From Fragilaria crotonensis (lineage: Eukaryota > Bacillariophyta > Fragilariophyceae > Fragilariales > Fragilariaceae), in contig JAKSYS010000237.1 in assembly GCA_022925895.1 (NCBI GenBank), positions 1 to 64,000 of the forward strand: a stretch of 64,000 nt of DNA, read 5' to 3'. Below are positions 1 to 12,932 of the stretch, piece after piece. The notes beneath the pieces are model-generated. The model had not been told where the DNA came from. It made no database searches and worked only from the letters and a program-made list of their open reading frames with translations. Made by a program: the position numbers and the translations under genes. Numbering within the stretch: the stretch's first letter is position 1; the number at the start of each line of letters is the position of its first letter.

Positions 1-95
1 GGGATTCACAGGCATTCACAAGCCGTGCTGTGAGCCACGCGTTTCATCCCTCCTACCCCTGAGCGTGAGCGCTCGTAACTAGGGAGGGTCTCACA
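1..95 (+). repeat. Copia A 5' LTR, right-hand end
   Basis: This stretch ends in AGGGTCTCACA and carries the imperfect palindrome GAGCGTGAGCGCTC. The same end occurs in reverse at about 13475-13550 and, without the palindrome region being so clear, at 17683-17705; the palindrome itself recurs in the LTRs of Copia E. Together these identify it as an LTR terminus. Confidence 0.75.
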
Positions 96-3000
96 TGATC
101 AAGGTCCCCGCCTTCTATGTCCCCGGCATCAAAGTTCGTCTCCTTTCAACCACAAGTCTCCTGCAAATGTATCAAGGTGAAACAATCCCTCCGACGCCTT
201 CAGCGGCCAGGATCCTTTCAAAGCAGCCGACGCACTCGTCGCGACAATCACCGAAGTCCACGAGACTAATCACAACCTCAGCGAAGCTGAAAAGGAACTC
301 CTACGTTGGCACTATCGCCTCGGCCACATCGGTTTCAAGAAGATTCAGTTCCTGCTCAGAACTGGCGTTCTAAGTCAGACGGAAGCAAGTCGCCGACTTC
401 ACTCCGCAGCCTGCAAATTGATGAACAGCCTGCCAGTACGGCAAGCAGCACCGACGTCCTATCCCTGGTTCGACGCCGTCGACCATCATCCGCGACCGAA
501 CGAACATCCTCAAGGCTGACAACGTTATTCCCGGACATCGAGTTTCCGTCGACAGCTTCATTTGCAGCACGCGAGGACGTCTTCTCACTTCCGCCGGCAA
601 GACCAAAGCTGACGACATGTACACCGGAGGGTGCATCTTTGTGGACCATGCCTCCGGTTTCGTTCACGTCGAGCTCCAAGTAAATCTCAACACGCACGAG
701 ACTCTCAAAGCAAAGGAAAAGTTTGAACTTACCTGTCGTCAATACGGAGTTGTGCCGCAGGAATACCTGGCGGATAACTCCAAGATTTTCACCTCCGCCG
801 AGTTCACCAAGAACCTGTCGACGTTTGCTCAAATCATGAGGTTTGCAGGCGTTGGTGCCCATCACCACAACGGCATCGCCGAAAGGAACATCCGAACAAT
901 CATGGCGATCGCGCGTACGATGATGCTTCATGCAGCGATTCATTGGCCGTCAATCGCGGATGCAACTCTTTGGCCTTTGGCCGTCAATCACGCCGTGTTC
1001 TTGGTCAACCACGTTCCCGATCCGAGAACGGGCTTATGCCCTGCTGACCTGTTTACCAAGACGAGATGGGAACAACGCAAGCTCAACAATCTCCACGTTT
1101 GGGGATGCCCCGTCTATGTGCTCGACAAGATGATCTCCGATGGCAAGAAGCTGCCCCGCTGGACTCCGAGGTCAACGCGAACAATCATCATGGGCTTCTC
1201 ACCGAAGCATGCCATCACAGTTCCAATCGTCCTCAACCCGCGAACAGGTTACATAACGCCGCAATTCCATGTCGTTTTCGACGATTGGTTTGCAACGGTC
1301 CCGGCCTCCGTCGACGATGTTCCAAACTTCAACGCAGACAGTTGGAAGCGCATGTTCCGCGACTCGACCTACCAGTACATTCTGGATGACGAGGACCAAG
1401 AGCGGTTGATTGTCGAGACCGAAAATTTCGAGAGAGAGCAAGACGTACTCTCGCAACAGCAACGCATCGCGACCGCCATCGACGAAGCAACTCCACCGGC
1501 TGCACTACCTGTCGAACCTCCTCCGACAAGAACTCCTGTTGTCGCAACGCAACGTCAACCCCCAGTTGATGACAAGACGACTCAATCTCCCTTTCCAGCT
1601 CCCTCGACACCGTTGTTGACTCCAAGGGAGAGCCCCGCTCCCGCAACAACTCCAGCCGTGACATCTCCGCCTCGCTTGATTCAGGATCCTCAGCCTCCGA
1701 CACCGACCCAACTGTTCCAGTCTCCACTTCGGCCTGCACCTCATGACATCCCATCTCCTGCCTCAAACGAAACGCACAATGAGATTGAAGCCGTCACAAG
1801 GCAGGCACCTAACGAACAGCAAAGGCACTCACCTCGTCGTTCAACTCGCACTCGCAAGGCTCCCGATCGTCTCGGATACAACGGACGACAAGGGAGAGGT
1901 TACTTGTTCACAATGGACGACATCATCTTCGATTGGCTCCTCACCGAAGCCATTGAAGATAGCAGCGCTATGTCGCAAGCGAACAAGGCAAGCGTAAGTG
2001 ACCCTGACACTTTGAGCTTCGAAGAAGCTATGTCCGACGTCGAAAACATCCATAATTGGATGAGAGCTGCAGAAGCCGAAATCAAGTCGTTGGAGAAAAA
2101 TGGGACTTGGAAAGAAGTACCAGCCAACCGCCGATGCAAAGTCACGAATCCTGCCAGGTACTTGGGTCTTTCGGCGTAAACGCACGCCTGACGGTGCCAT
2201 AAGCAAGTACAAGGCACGGTACTGCGTACGAGGTGACTTGCAGGAAACTGAGCAAGAAACGTTTGCCCCAGTCGTGGCCTGGAGCACGGTACGGTTGTTT
2301 CTGGTACTGTCACTCACACTTGCTTGGCAAACTTGCACTATCGATTTCAGCAGTGTATTTGTACAGGCCCCACTTGCCTCGAGGCTTTCGTTCTGAACGT
2401 GGGTCATCTACGTGTCTGCGACTCTTGAAAAGTCTCTACGGTTTGAGTGTCGCACCGCGACTCTGGTATGAACATCTGTCAGATGCACTACGCGATGAAG
2501 GGTTCAAGAGCTGTGCAAATGACCCTTGCCTTCTTTACAAGGACACTATCATGGTGGTTATCTACGTTGACGATTTGGGCATCGCCTTTTCGAATCAATG
2601 CGATCTCGACAAATTATTTGCGAACCTCGATGCCAGAGGTTTCAGTTTTACCAAGGAAGGGACCTTCACTGACTTCCTCGGCATCAACTTCGTAAAGGAC
2701 GCCAAGACCGGCACCCTCACGCTCACGCAAAAGGGACTGATTCAAAAGATCCAAGAAGCGACTGGAATGAAGATGAGTAACAGCAATTGGACTCCCGCTG
2801 GACAAGCAGCTTTGGGATCCCGACGGTCCTCCGATGCAAGAGTCTTGGAGCTATTGCGCTGTGGTTGGAATGCTCCTCTACTTGTCTACAAATGCTCGCC
2901 CAGATATCGCGTTCGCAGTCAGTCAAGTTGCTCGATTCTCTCACAACCCAAAGAAGAGTCACGCCTCCGCGATCAAGACAATCGTTCGCTACCTCCAAAG

Positions 3001-3656
3001 GACGCACGACAAGGGCATGATCGTCAAGCCGACCGGCGATCTCACTTTGGATTGCTATGTGGACGCCGACTTCGCAGGATTGCATCGTCGTGACCCCGAC
3101 ACCTCGCCGAGTTCCGCAAAGTCGAGGACAGGCTATATTATTACGCTTGGAGGGTGTCCGATCCTTTGGAAATCGCACCTCCAGTCCGAAATCTCGTTAT
3201 CAACACTTGAAGCTGAGTACTCCGCCCTCAGTTCAGCCATGCGAACTCTTCTTCCATTGCGAACCATGTTACTCGAATTGATTGATGGTTTGCAATTGCC
3301 TGATACCTTTACGTCCACCGTTAAGTGTCGCGTGTTCGAAGACAACAACGGCGCACTTCTTTTGGCAACCAACCAAAGAATTACCAATCGAACGAAGTAT
3401 TTTCAGGTCAAATGGCATTTCTTTTGGGCACACGTTCGCGACGGCACCATCGCAATCATCAAAGTCGATACTCAGGAACAGTGGGCTGACATGCTCACCA
3501 AAGGCCTGAATCGCGAAAGCTTCGAACGAGTTCGCCGACTCGTTCAAGGATGGTAACTTACCTCCAACTCTGTGCTCTTGTTTGGATTGCATCCGCTGTT
3601 CAACTCGTATCTATTGCATATTAATCATTGTCTGCTTCCATGAATGAAAGGGAGAG
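1..3656 (+). mobile_element. Copia element A, LTR retrotransposon fossil
   Basis: Ty1/copia-type element on the plus strand, cut by the window edge. Visible parts in order are the last part of the 5' LTR (to base 95), a short gag/pre-integrase stretch, an integrase core with the motif GIAERNIRTIMAI (about 880-920), a proline/serine-rich linker, reverse transcriptase with the YVDD box (about 2560-2580), and RNase H (about 3050-3480, ending ADMLTKGL). A purine-rich tract at about 3644-3656 marks the start of the 3' LTR. The order integrase before RT is diagnostic of Copia. It is broken, with roughly four to six breaks, so it is not a recent arrival. Family assignment is firm; the exact outer limits are not visible. 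Confidence 0.88.
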
Positions 3657-4088
3657 TTAAAACTGACGACTGAAACGACCGTACTGTGCTGCTTCGCAGC
3701 GTACATCGTCGTATTGTAAGGTCATACATGTGAAACAGAACAATGCACGATTCTAAATGTGGACGGTATAATTAGCTACTTGTCAAGACCGACAAGATAT
3801 GAAATGGTGCTCATCTCACCTCATCCAATGAGGTGAATTCAATTTGATATGATCTACCTGACATATCTCTTGAGCCATTTCAAAGCTCACTTTATTTGCT
3901 ACATTTTAGTTTATAATTTTAGGACCTACTATTTGTGAAAGGCTCTCCCAAGCACTTACTGTTAGTGTAGAGAAACTCTCACGAATTCATCGTCCTACGG
4001 TACGGTACCAAATACCAGTAGCTACGATTAGAGTACGGCCTCCGGCAGCGACTCTCAAGTCCATGCGACAAAAAAATATTGGGGTTAG
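3657..4088 (+). repeat. Probable start of Copia A 3' LTR, end not found
   Basis: The stretch follows the purine tract of Copia A directly, so it should be 3' LTR. It has no coding potential, and the expected LTR terminus (AGGGTCTCACA) is not found before the TIR element that begins at 4089. The LTR is therefore truncated or diverged. Low confidence in the right limit. Confidence 0.35.
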
Positions 4089-4602
4089 CCCCGGTCGAGA
4101 AATTTTGTAGGACAAAATTTTCCAGTACTTGCTTACTTCCAATTTCTTCTACTTCGAGAAACGAAGCTGCACAAATTGTTCATGAATGTATTGGCTTCTT
4201 AAATCTGTCCTTCTTTTCTAATTTGGCCTAAAATTGGTGAAGTTACGTTGTTGACAAGATGAGCTATTATTTGTGCTAGTGACGACAACGTTTGTCCTAC
4301 CCAGTTTTCAACTTAAGGACAAAATCCACGAAAATTGTCCGTGCAAAATGCAATTTCGAATTTCTCACGTGTTAAATTCTCATGTTAAACGTATTCTCCA
4401 CCTTGATCACGAGCGCTATCTCTCATTTTGCAGACAACAACACGTTCTATCACATCGAAAGGCTCCGTCACGACCTCATTTTGGGTACTGCAATCGCCTA
4501 TTTGCAATCTGGCATCGAATGGCAGGATGATAAGCACTTTCGTCTTCGTCGTCGCCAAAATCGATCATTTCCGGGCTTCTTTCGATTTTTCCGGGTTAGA
4601 TT

Positions 4603-5725
4603 CAGGGTTTGACAGTACGTCCCCTTTGGTCACCGGAATAGTATAGTACACTAACGCCTCGGAGAGTCCCTCTTTAGTATACTAATAGTACATAGTACTT
4701 CTACCTTCGTACCAAACTAGTATACTATTAGTATACTAATAGTATACTAAATGCACATGAAGGCGCGCCCCGCGCGTCGTTCATGTTCTTAGTTCTTTTC
4801 GCCCGGATGGCGAAATTTTTTTTCTATCATCTTCATGTAGAATTGCTGTTTCAGTGTGGAGTAGAAGTGCATATCAGCACATAGATTATCGAAATCTAAG
4901 ACTGATGCCTACTGTTATCAAAACTGATTTTACAAAATTTGCAGCACATTTTGTTGCAAGTTTTGCGTGACAAGCCTGTTTACCATCAAAACAAATTGTT
5001 AATTTATATTTATTAGTCATACATGAGAAACATTCATAATGTGTAGAAATCTGCTTATCAGGTTTTCATCATACAGTCAAACAAATGCCTGAGTGTCTAA
5101 TCATGAGCATAACAATCATTCTACTACACAACATTGTGCAATGAATGTCATTCCTTGGGCTTCAAATTAGGGACACCTTCTGGATTTGCCCCATCTTGGG
5201 CTGCAATCACAATTTCTGACATGGACAAGAATGACAGCTGCTCATCAGGTTTTCACCATGCTGTCAAACAAATGCCTGAGTATCTTACTATCAGGTGCAT
5301 TGACAACAATCATTCATTGAATGTCATTCCTTGGGTCTCAAACTGGGGACAAGCAACTGCCAATTTTGCCCCATCATGTGCTGCAATCACAATCTCTGAC
5401 ATCAAGGATATCACTGACAGCTGCTCATCAGGTTTCTGTCATGCAGTCAATCATTTTAAATTCTTCCTCTTGACTTAACCTGCCAAGGCCTTGCCGCATA
5501 CTCCGAGTACTGCAATTAACTCTACTAGTGTACCATGCTACTGAGTACTGTACCGTCGTTTGTACTAATAGTACACTAATAGTACACTAAGGTCGATCTC
5601 CCAAATTAGTAAGTAGACTAACAGTACATTATCCTCCCGGTCCCAGATTAGTGCAGATACTATTAGTAGATAGTACGTACTAACTACTAATAGTACACTA
5701 ATGTACTATGTACTGTCAAACCCTG
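4603..5725. mobile_element. hAT-like non-autonomous element (MITE)
   Basis: The ends are a perfect 16-bp inverted repeat, CAGGGTTTGACAGTAC at 4603-4618 and its complement at 5710-5725. They are flanked by a perfect 8-bp direct repeat, GTTAGATT, at 4595-4602 and 5726-5733. An 8-bp duplication and termini beginning CAGGG are hallmarks of hAT transposons. Both ends carry subterminal runs of AGTACACTAATAGTA-type sequence. The interior holds a 185-bp tandem repeat and no transposase, so it must have been moved in trans. It lies inside the TIR element at 4089-6140 and is therefore younger than it. Confidence 0.85.
5053..5455. repeat. Tandem repeat, about 185-bp period, 2.2 copies
   Basis: Copies begin GCTTATCAGG at 5053, GCTCATCAGG at 5240 and GCTCATCAGG at 5423, giving periods of 187 and 183 bp. 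Each unit carries a sequence like AATGTCATTCCTTGGG and one like GCTGCAATCACAAT. A 114-codon open frame at 5134-5478 crosses two units, but its two halves are just translations of the repeat, so I do not call it a gene. The array makes up the centre of the hAT-like element. Confidence 0.8.
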
Positions 5726-6151
5726 GTTAGATTGCGTAAAACAAGTCGTGTTTCACATTTTTGCGTCGTGTCAAGTCAATCGCCAAAACTTGCCGCCAAG
5801 ACGATGAGATTATCTAATCGGAACTTACGTTCGAGCCCTCGATCTAACGCTAAAATCGAGTACGCAGAATGATAAACAAGACTACCCCCAACAAACTGTT
5901 AGTACTACGTAGCTATCCGTGAGACACAGCGAGCACGCGCGTCAGATTGAGGTGTTGAAATTGAAGTTAACACGGCGCTCGCCGTGTTAAATTTCATTAA
6001 CCCTTGATTATAAGGTTAATTTTTGTCCTAAAAATTTCTGTGCTGGCTTTTTCAAAGGACAAAATTTGAATTTAATTTGTCAACGCCGTTTTCTTTTTGT
6101 CCTACCCGGTAGGACAAAATGGGGGGGTCTCCGACCGGGGTTAGGGTATAG

Positions 6152-6373
6152 TGCGTAAATCTAGCCGCCTCACTAACGCTACGCTCGCAATAGACTTACT
6201 AGAGTAGTAACAAGAGAGTAAAAGGATAAAGAAGATAAGATCTCAAGATAAGTAAGTTCATACGCTCACGCAAACACTCTATCGCTAACACTAGCACAGT
6301 GCATGTGTAACGGTCAATGAAACCACACACAACGCAACCGTACATCAGTACACAGTACCACAGTATTTATTCA
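6152..6373 (-). repeat. Copia B 3' LTR
   Basis: It runs TG...CA over 222 bp and matches 12327-12548 at all but one position by eye (third base). On the element's strand it is the downstream LTR. Confidence 0.93.
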
Positions 6374-9300
6374 GTCCCCTCGAACAGTATCAAGGGTACC
6401 GTGATATTATTCGCCACAAATCGACCTGGTAAATTTAAGCCACATGTCTTTGCATGTCCAGGAGGTAACCAAACACCCCATGATGTCTGATGAACCTAGG
6501 CTTTCTCAATACATGAATCGATCGCATAGGAAATCCTTAACCGCTTGCGGGAGGGGCTTCGTTAACACGTCAGCCAAATTTGTCTTCCCGTCTTCTTTCG
6601 TAACCCTTATCGTCCCCGCCGCCACTGCTTCTCTTGTCCGATGATACGCAATCGCATTGTGTTTCTTCTTTAACGTAGATTCGGGAAATATTGCATTCTT
6701 GGTCACAGCCTCGTTGTCACAAAATACATTCGTAGGACCTTCAATCGGCACTCCAAACATACGCAACTTGTATCGCAACGCCTCTATTAATTCAACTGCG
6801 ATCCTCATCGCCACAAACTCGCTGCCAAACGTTGAGGTCTCCACCGTGTTCTGTCTCTTACTGTACCATGTGACGGGTGCCCTGTTGACAAAAAGTAAGA
6901 TACCAGATTGAGATCGACGAGTCACACGATTACCTGCATGATCAGCATCAACAAAGCAGTGAGTCGACACAATATTTCCACGTGGCTCCGGTGCGTCCCC
7001 TGGAATGGGCTCCTTCGCTCCACGATAGAAGTCGTGCCAGTCGCACTTAATAAATCTGGATTCATCAATGTTCGGGTGCTGCGGATCAAAGGCGATCGTT
7101 CGCCTTGGTTTATTTTTCAAGAACGCAAATACATGGTACACCTGTTGCAGGTGTCCTTCTCTGGGTAACGCAAGGTGAGTAGAAAGCATCGATACCTCCA
7201 TAGCAATGTCAATCCTGCCAAGCTCAATCGCCCATCTCAAGACCCCAATCAGTTCCTGATAGTAGCGCATGCCTTCCAACTTAAGCTCGGCTGATGTGTC
7301 TAGCTCCGGTCGATAATTTGATTGCATCGGTGTCGTGGCCTTGGATGGTAAACGCTGACCTCTTTCGTTCAAGGTCGCTTCAACGTTCGCGATTGCCGCC
7401 TTAACATATTGCTCCGAAGTCATCGCCCAACACTCCTGACCGTCAATTATCTTCTGCATGATCTGCGCTCCCAGGTAGTTCTCAGGCTTCTCGATTTTGT
7501 CATCCTTCAGTTTGAATGTTGCTTGAATTCCCATCATAGTCGCCTTTGGATCGTGAGAGATACACATAATATCATCAACGTAAACCAACGTCATTTCATA
7601 ATATTCAAATCCATTTCCCTTAATCGCTGGTCGTATCCATACGTCCGGATCTGCTTTCGAAGGCAAATAACTCAAATCGTACAACGTCTCCGCAAGATGA
7701 GCCCGGAATGCAGCCCCACTGGACTTCAAACCGTACAAAGCCTTTCGAATAACCATGATACTACCTTCTTCGGATCCAAATTCTGGTCCGGCAATGATAT
7801 AAATTTTCTCACGACAATCCGCCGTCAAGTACGCATTCTGTATATCACAAGCCAGCACATCAAGTTCATTGAGCGATGCCAATAGCAAAGCAATTCTTAC
7901 CGAGTCTCTCGAAACCACGGATGAATAAGTCAGCGATGCAGGAGTTTCCGTCTCGTTCCCATTCGCCACCAGTCGCGCTTTCCGTCGGAAATTCTCGCCC
8001 ATCTTGATGTCAAATATGAAGTGGCACTTAATTTTCTGATACGCAGGTGGGAGTTCGCCCTCTTTCTTCTCCCACTTCTCAAACGCAGGTCGAACGTTTC
8101 GCATCTCCTTACATATAGCATCCCACCACAACGTGTTGCCATTTTCCTTGTCAATCGCCAACGCTTCCTGTACCGTTTTCGGGATTCTTATACCATACTT
8201 ATGCGTTCGCTGCCAATACTTGGACTTCACCTTCGCAATGATTCTGTCTCGCTTCTTGATGACGTCAGATACCCACCATGCGAAAGCTGGCTCCTCCTCG
8301 ATTCGATTCGCAATCGCATATTCGGCAACTAGTACCGGATACGACTGACGAGCATCCTTAAGTGCGACCCAGTTGGAGCTACCGTCTTTCCATTCACATA
8401 GTAACTGCCATCCCTGCGTCGTCTCACGTCGTCGTTTGACTCCGTTTCTCATAGTAACAAACGCATCCCGTTTGTCAACCGCTCGCTCGTCTCGTCTGTG
8501 GTCAACAATGTCTGCGAGCAAGATATGACGCTTACCTTCTTCGTCAAGTTGTGAGTACAAGTTTTGTGCAATAAGATTCGCGGATACAGATTCCGAGTGG
8601 CCGTCACGAAACTCGACCGCATATTCTCTCGTATCCAACAATGGGTTCTCGTTAGCGGTCCCAATCGGACGCCCTTCGGCATCACGAAGTCGTTTAGTCA
8701 CTTTACCGAATTGCACCTCGTTCGCCCCGCTCGCTAACGCTATTTCTTTATTCAAGTATGGATCATCGAAGGTGTCAGGTGTAAAATCTTCATCCGCTTC
8801 TGATATCTGCGCGTCCGATATAATTTCGCCAAACGTTTGTGCAAAGTCACCGTCATCAATATCTTCTGTGTAATCGTCCCAGTCCTGCAATTGTCGTTCA
8901 TTACCTTCTCGGATGATGTGATTATCGTCCTTAAGTAATTCCGCTATCCGTTCGTCAAATTCTTGAATCCGCTGCTTGACCTCCGTTGTGGTTGATTCGA
9001 GATTCGTCACTCGCTGTACTGTGGTTCGAGAGATAACTCTACCGTTAGTTGTAAGTATCCAGTACGACATCAGATTGCCAACACGATGGGAGACCCCAAG
9101 CCATCTCCCGAACATGTTGTCACCAACGCCGGCATTGTCCTTATACCACACCCAATCGTAGAAGCTGAAATCAAGGTACTCTGAGATGTCAGGCGTCTCG
9201 CCGGTCAGTTGTTCCAAAGGTGTTCGCCCTTCCAATGCAAAGTTTGAATTTGCTGTAAGTGACATGACCTCACATATCCATACTATACCGTAGTCCCAGA

Positions 9301-12300
9301 GTCTCTTGGGCACTCGCTTCTTTGTCATTTGCCGGAACCATCGCCTTTTAACTTCCCGTATCACCGATTCCGCTCTATTCTGCTGTGGTCGGTGCGGTTC
9401 GCTGACGTGGTGCTCGATCTCATACTTCCTCACATTTTGCATGAATTCTGTTTTAGGTCCAGTCTGCTCGCTGGCGCCGTCGGAGGTGAGTTGTTCTGGT
9501 ACTCCGAAGTCGCGAATAAATTGTCGAAGCGCCTGTCCGGCCTTTGACTTTCGTTCCATTGGGTAAGCTTTCACAAAATAAGATTCGTTCGCAAATATTT
9601 GTGCACACGTGTTGTTAGATATGGATTTGCATCGTCCGAACAAAGTGTCAGTGTAAAATTTCTGATTCCGCAATTTCTTTTGGTGATACATCCTGTCAGT
9701 CCGATACCTTCGGCTCACAGGTAATATCGCGGATCTGACGCCTCGTTGCGTCGTAACTTTTAACGTTTGCTTCGCTTGGTTCAATCCGATATTCCACCTC
9801 TCGCTTAGATTTTCGCTCGTAACCGCTGCATGTCGCTCTTTAGATATAAATGTTTTACGCGCTTCAACGTCAACCATGCAAATCTGCCGCGCCATTCGCA
9901 GACTTTCCGCCATCTCTTCGAAACAATATACCGAGGATATTTGTTGCAAACCAGGCTCTGTACCACCGAACATATCTTCCGCCTCCACAGACTGCACAGC
10001 TGCGAGCTGTACGGTGTGTGGATTCCATTCGGTGTCAAGGGTAAGGATAATATGTGGTGAGTGATCGAGTTCATATTGGGTTGGGGTGGACGTGTCAAAG
10101 AATATGGTAGTCCCCATGGATTGCAGAGGGAAAATGGCATCGTCGTGTGTAATCGCCATTTGTTCTGTAGGATGGAAAGGGTTATCTTGCACTGCAACGC
10201 CCGCATATCGTAACTGGTTGGGGTTAATTAACGAGTTCGTGAGCTTCGCGCCGAACCATAAGCCTTCGTTAATAACCAGGATATACACCTGACCTGTCGC
10301 TTGGTCCGTGTACGCCGTCGCTCCAGTCACAATGGGTACGTCACGTTCAGGATGGTAAGTGTTAGAGTTGTAAGGTGAGACGTCGCATACGCGACCGGTG
10401 TAATGCAAAGGTACGAAATTAGAACCAAGAGCGCATGTGTCTGCATGAGAATCAAGTTCATTCCGCGCTGTGATGGTAGAGATGTTAGATGAGTACGATG
10501 AGATGTTCGCAAATTTGTTTGTCGCCGTTCGTCGCTGAGTAGATTGATACGCTGCCACCGTCCGAGGAGTGGCCTGTAGTCATTCGCTAGTCTTCGTACG
10601 TTTCACGCTTTCCTTCCCGCCAAAGGAATTACCGGCTTGGTTGTTGGTTTTCTTTGACGCCGTATCGTCCTCCTTTGAGTCATCTGCCATAACCGCCTTT
10701 TGAATGGAGCTGATGATTGCTGTGGTCAATTGTTTGGTGGTTAACTCAGAAATGTGTCGCTTAGTACCACCCTGCTCTCCTTTCTTGTCACGCTACTTGC
10801 GGATTTTGTCGCGTTCTTCGTACGACAGTTTCTCCCATTCCGCCGCAGAATAGTACCCTGTATTCGATGCCTTTTCATTAGTAGTGCCTCGTCCACTGCG
10901 GCCGCCTCGTCCGCGACCGGCATGTCGACCGCCACGTCCGCTAGACCGACCGCCGCGACCAGTGCCACGACCGCCAGTACCATAAGCGCTTATCTTTCTT
11001 GCCAGCTGATAGTCAGACGTCTGCGAAATCTCGGAGTTTAAGTGGTTAGCAGCAACGGTAAAAGAAATGCCTTCAGTATTCAATTGATACCTCAACTGAG
11101 CTACCGCGGCCGCCAACGATGTGTTCTGCACCTTAGTCAATAGTTCGTCCACCTTTGCGCGCTCCGTTAGTGGTTCATTCTCCTCCTCGAATATCGTGAA
11201 CATACGCTGTAGAGAGTCTAGGAACTTGTTGAATGGCAACGCTCGCTCTGTCTTGTAATGGAGGGAGTTTTGAATCCGCTTGGCATCTGCGATACGTCGC
11301 GTCGAATTTCCTTCACCAGCATAATGACGTCGCAACGCGAACATGTCACGACGCCCATCTTGATACTTTGCGATATTACGAATCCAATTCTCTGTGTTTT
11401 CTCCCTGAAGGAACCCGACCAGTAGATTATGAACCCTCCTGGCATCAGCTATAAAATACTGACCTGTCAACGGTGCGCGGTGCACCATTCGCTCATTGAA
11501 AGTAGAGTACTCCATCCCGGGGTAGGCTCATCTTGCTCCTCACGACGTATGAGAGAGGAATACCACTGACTCCTGGAATGACCGATAAGTAGTTAGTAAA
11601 CGCTTTCTCCCATTCGGGCCACTTACGCTCATCCTTGAACTTCCCCGGGTCCGCTGCCTTTGAGTTTGTGGCAACCAACTCCATGTCGGATTTTCGGATC
11701 TGTGCCATACTTAACGCTTCAAATAGTGCCTCCTCATCAAAGTGCTCATGGTTAGGAATATCACTCGCTCTGTAACAGTCCTGAACCCAATGCATCACGC
11801 CAATTAACTTTTTAGTTCTTCCAAGCCCAAAAACAACCCTACCAGTCGCCTGTGTACGCTTCCCGAATTCCTCCGCCATTTCACGAATATCCTTCTCGAC
11901 TAGGTAACGAAAATCCTCAAACTGCGCAAGTCCCGCCACCATAATATTGTCCCTATCATTGATGTCATCGAAACCGATGACATTAAGGACATGGTTCATA
12001 CCAACTAGGGCAATAGGAGCTTCAGCCATTTTCTGCGATATTCATCGTTAGGTTAACATGTGCGGGGCTAAACGCATATACGCTAAATGTCATCGAGGTG
12101 ATCAGCCTCTACTGACCGCTCGCTACGCTGGCGATGCATGGGAAGATTCCTTCTCATCATCAATGCCGTGTGACCTCGGAGCCCCTAGCGACCGTCGTCG
12201 CCAACAACCGTAGGAAATAACACAAACGACATTTCGTTACATCCACATGACAATTTCAATACATGACGCGCTCTGGCTCTCTCTTCTCTTCTCATTCCAC

Positions 12301-12326
12301 CCGCTATTGTCATGGGTCTGATAAAC

Positions 12327-12548
12327 TGTGTAAATCTAGCCGCCTCACTAACGCTACGCTCGCAATAGACTTACTAGAGTAGTAACAAGAGAGTAAAAGG
12401 ATAAAGAAGATAAGATCTCAAGATAAGTAAGTTCATACGCTCACGCAAACACTCTATCGCTAACACTAGCACAGTGCATGTGTAACGGTCAATGAAACCA
12501 CACACAACGCAACCGTACATCAGTACACAGTACCACAGTATTTATTCA
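12327..12548 (-). repeat. Copia B 5' LTR
   Basis: 222 bp, TG...CA, nearly identical to 6152-6373. On the element's strand it lies upstream of gag and should hold the promoter. Confidence 0.93.
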
Positions 12549-12932
12549 ATAGGTCGTTGCAGGTGTCGGCCACGATCAACGGGTCGGTACATCATAAGTA
12601 GGGATCGGCAGAGTTGATGCATGATGGTAGCATTCGGGATCAAGAGAGAGTAGCTGTGTTTGACAACCGATGAAAATGTCCCAATTGCCATCTGCAGCAT
12701 ATGGATTGAATACTTGCAATTGTTGGAGATGAATTGCAGTAAAAGCATGGTGGATAAGTTGTTTTTAGCCGCATCGTCTAAGCTGTGAGTAGGATCAGTG
12801 GCGTTGCCTTGAGGATCAATGCCCGAAGCCTCAGCGTCACCATTATTGCACTGCTACAGCAAAGCAACACATGCGGTTACAGTAACACCAATTTTGTTAG
12901 TATCAGAGATAGGCAATAAAGGGATCACGGGT
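12549..12932 (-). other. Unassigned flank of Copia B, open on the minus strand
   Basis: A minus-strand frame of about 100 codons is open from about 12858 to the Copia B boundary (it includes DPTHSLDDAAKNN). It lies directly downstream of the Copia C gag remnant on the same strand and may be more of that element, but no motif decides this. Confidence 0.3.

Larger units (their letters stand above)
4089..6140. mobile_element. Non-autonomous TIR DNA element, split by a hAT-like insert
   Basis: The left end starts CCCCGGTCGAGA and the right end is its inverse (TCTCCGACCGGGG), flanked on both sides by TTAG (4085-4088 and 6141-6144), a plausible target duplication. Subterminal copies of TAGGACAAAAT or its inverse lie at about 4108, 4293, 6099 and 6110, as expected for a TIR element. 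Without the insert at 4603-5725 and its duplicated 8 bp, the element would be about 920 bp. It has no convincing coding sequence. A 3-bp reading of the target site (TTA) would suit PIF/Harbinger, but the superfamily is uncertain. Confidence 0.5.
6152..12548 (-). mobile_element. Copia element B, LTR retrotransposon, nearly whole
   Basis: Minus-strand Ty1/copia element bounded by 222-bp LTRs and flanked by ATAG on both sides (6148-6151 and 12549-12552). Parts in transcription order are the 5' LTR (12327-12548), a gag region (about 12029-10790) ending in an RGG-rich tract, a protease-like ELDSHADT motif, integrase (RAESVIREVKRRW), reverse transcriptase with YVDDIM, RNase H (CFVDADHAGN), a purine tract just before the 3' LTR, and the 3' LTR (6152-6373). 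Pol is a single long frame (10558-6506, 1350 codons). It looks nearly whole, with perhaps one or two breaks. The LTRs differ at one base by eye, so the insertion is very recent. Confidence 0.93.

Noticed and set aside
4085-4088. 8-bp reading GGGGTTAG as a hAT-type duplication for the outer element
   Set aside because: It would leave mismatched termini; the TTAG reading gives symmetric CCCCGGTCG ends.
5134-5478. 114-codon frame inside the hAT-like element
   Set aside because: Its halves are translations of the 185-bp tandem repeat; no transposase motif.
9722-10558. Short plus-strand frames across Copia B
   Set aside because: All are antisense to the long pol frame of Copia B.
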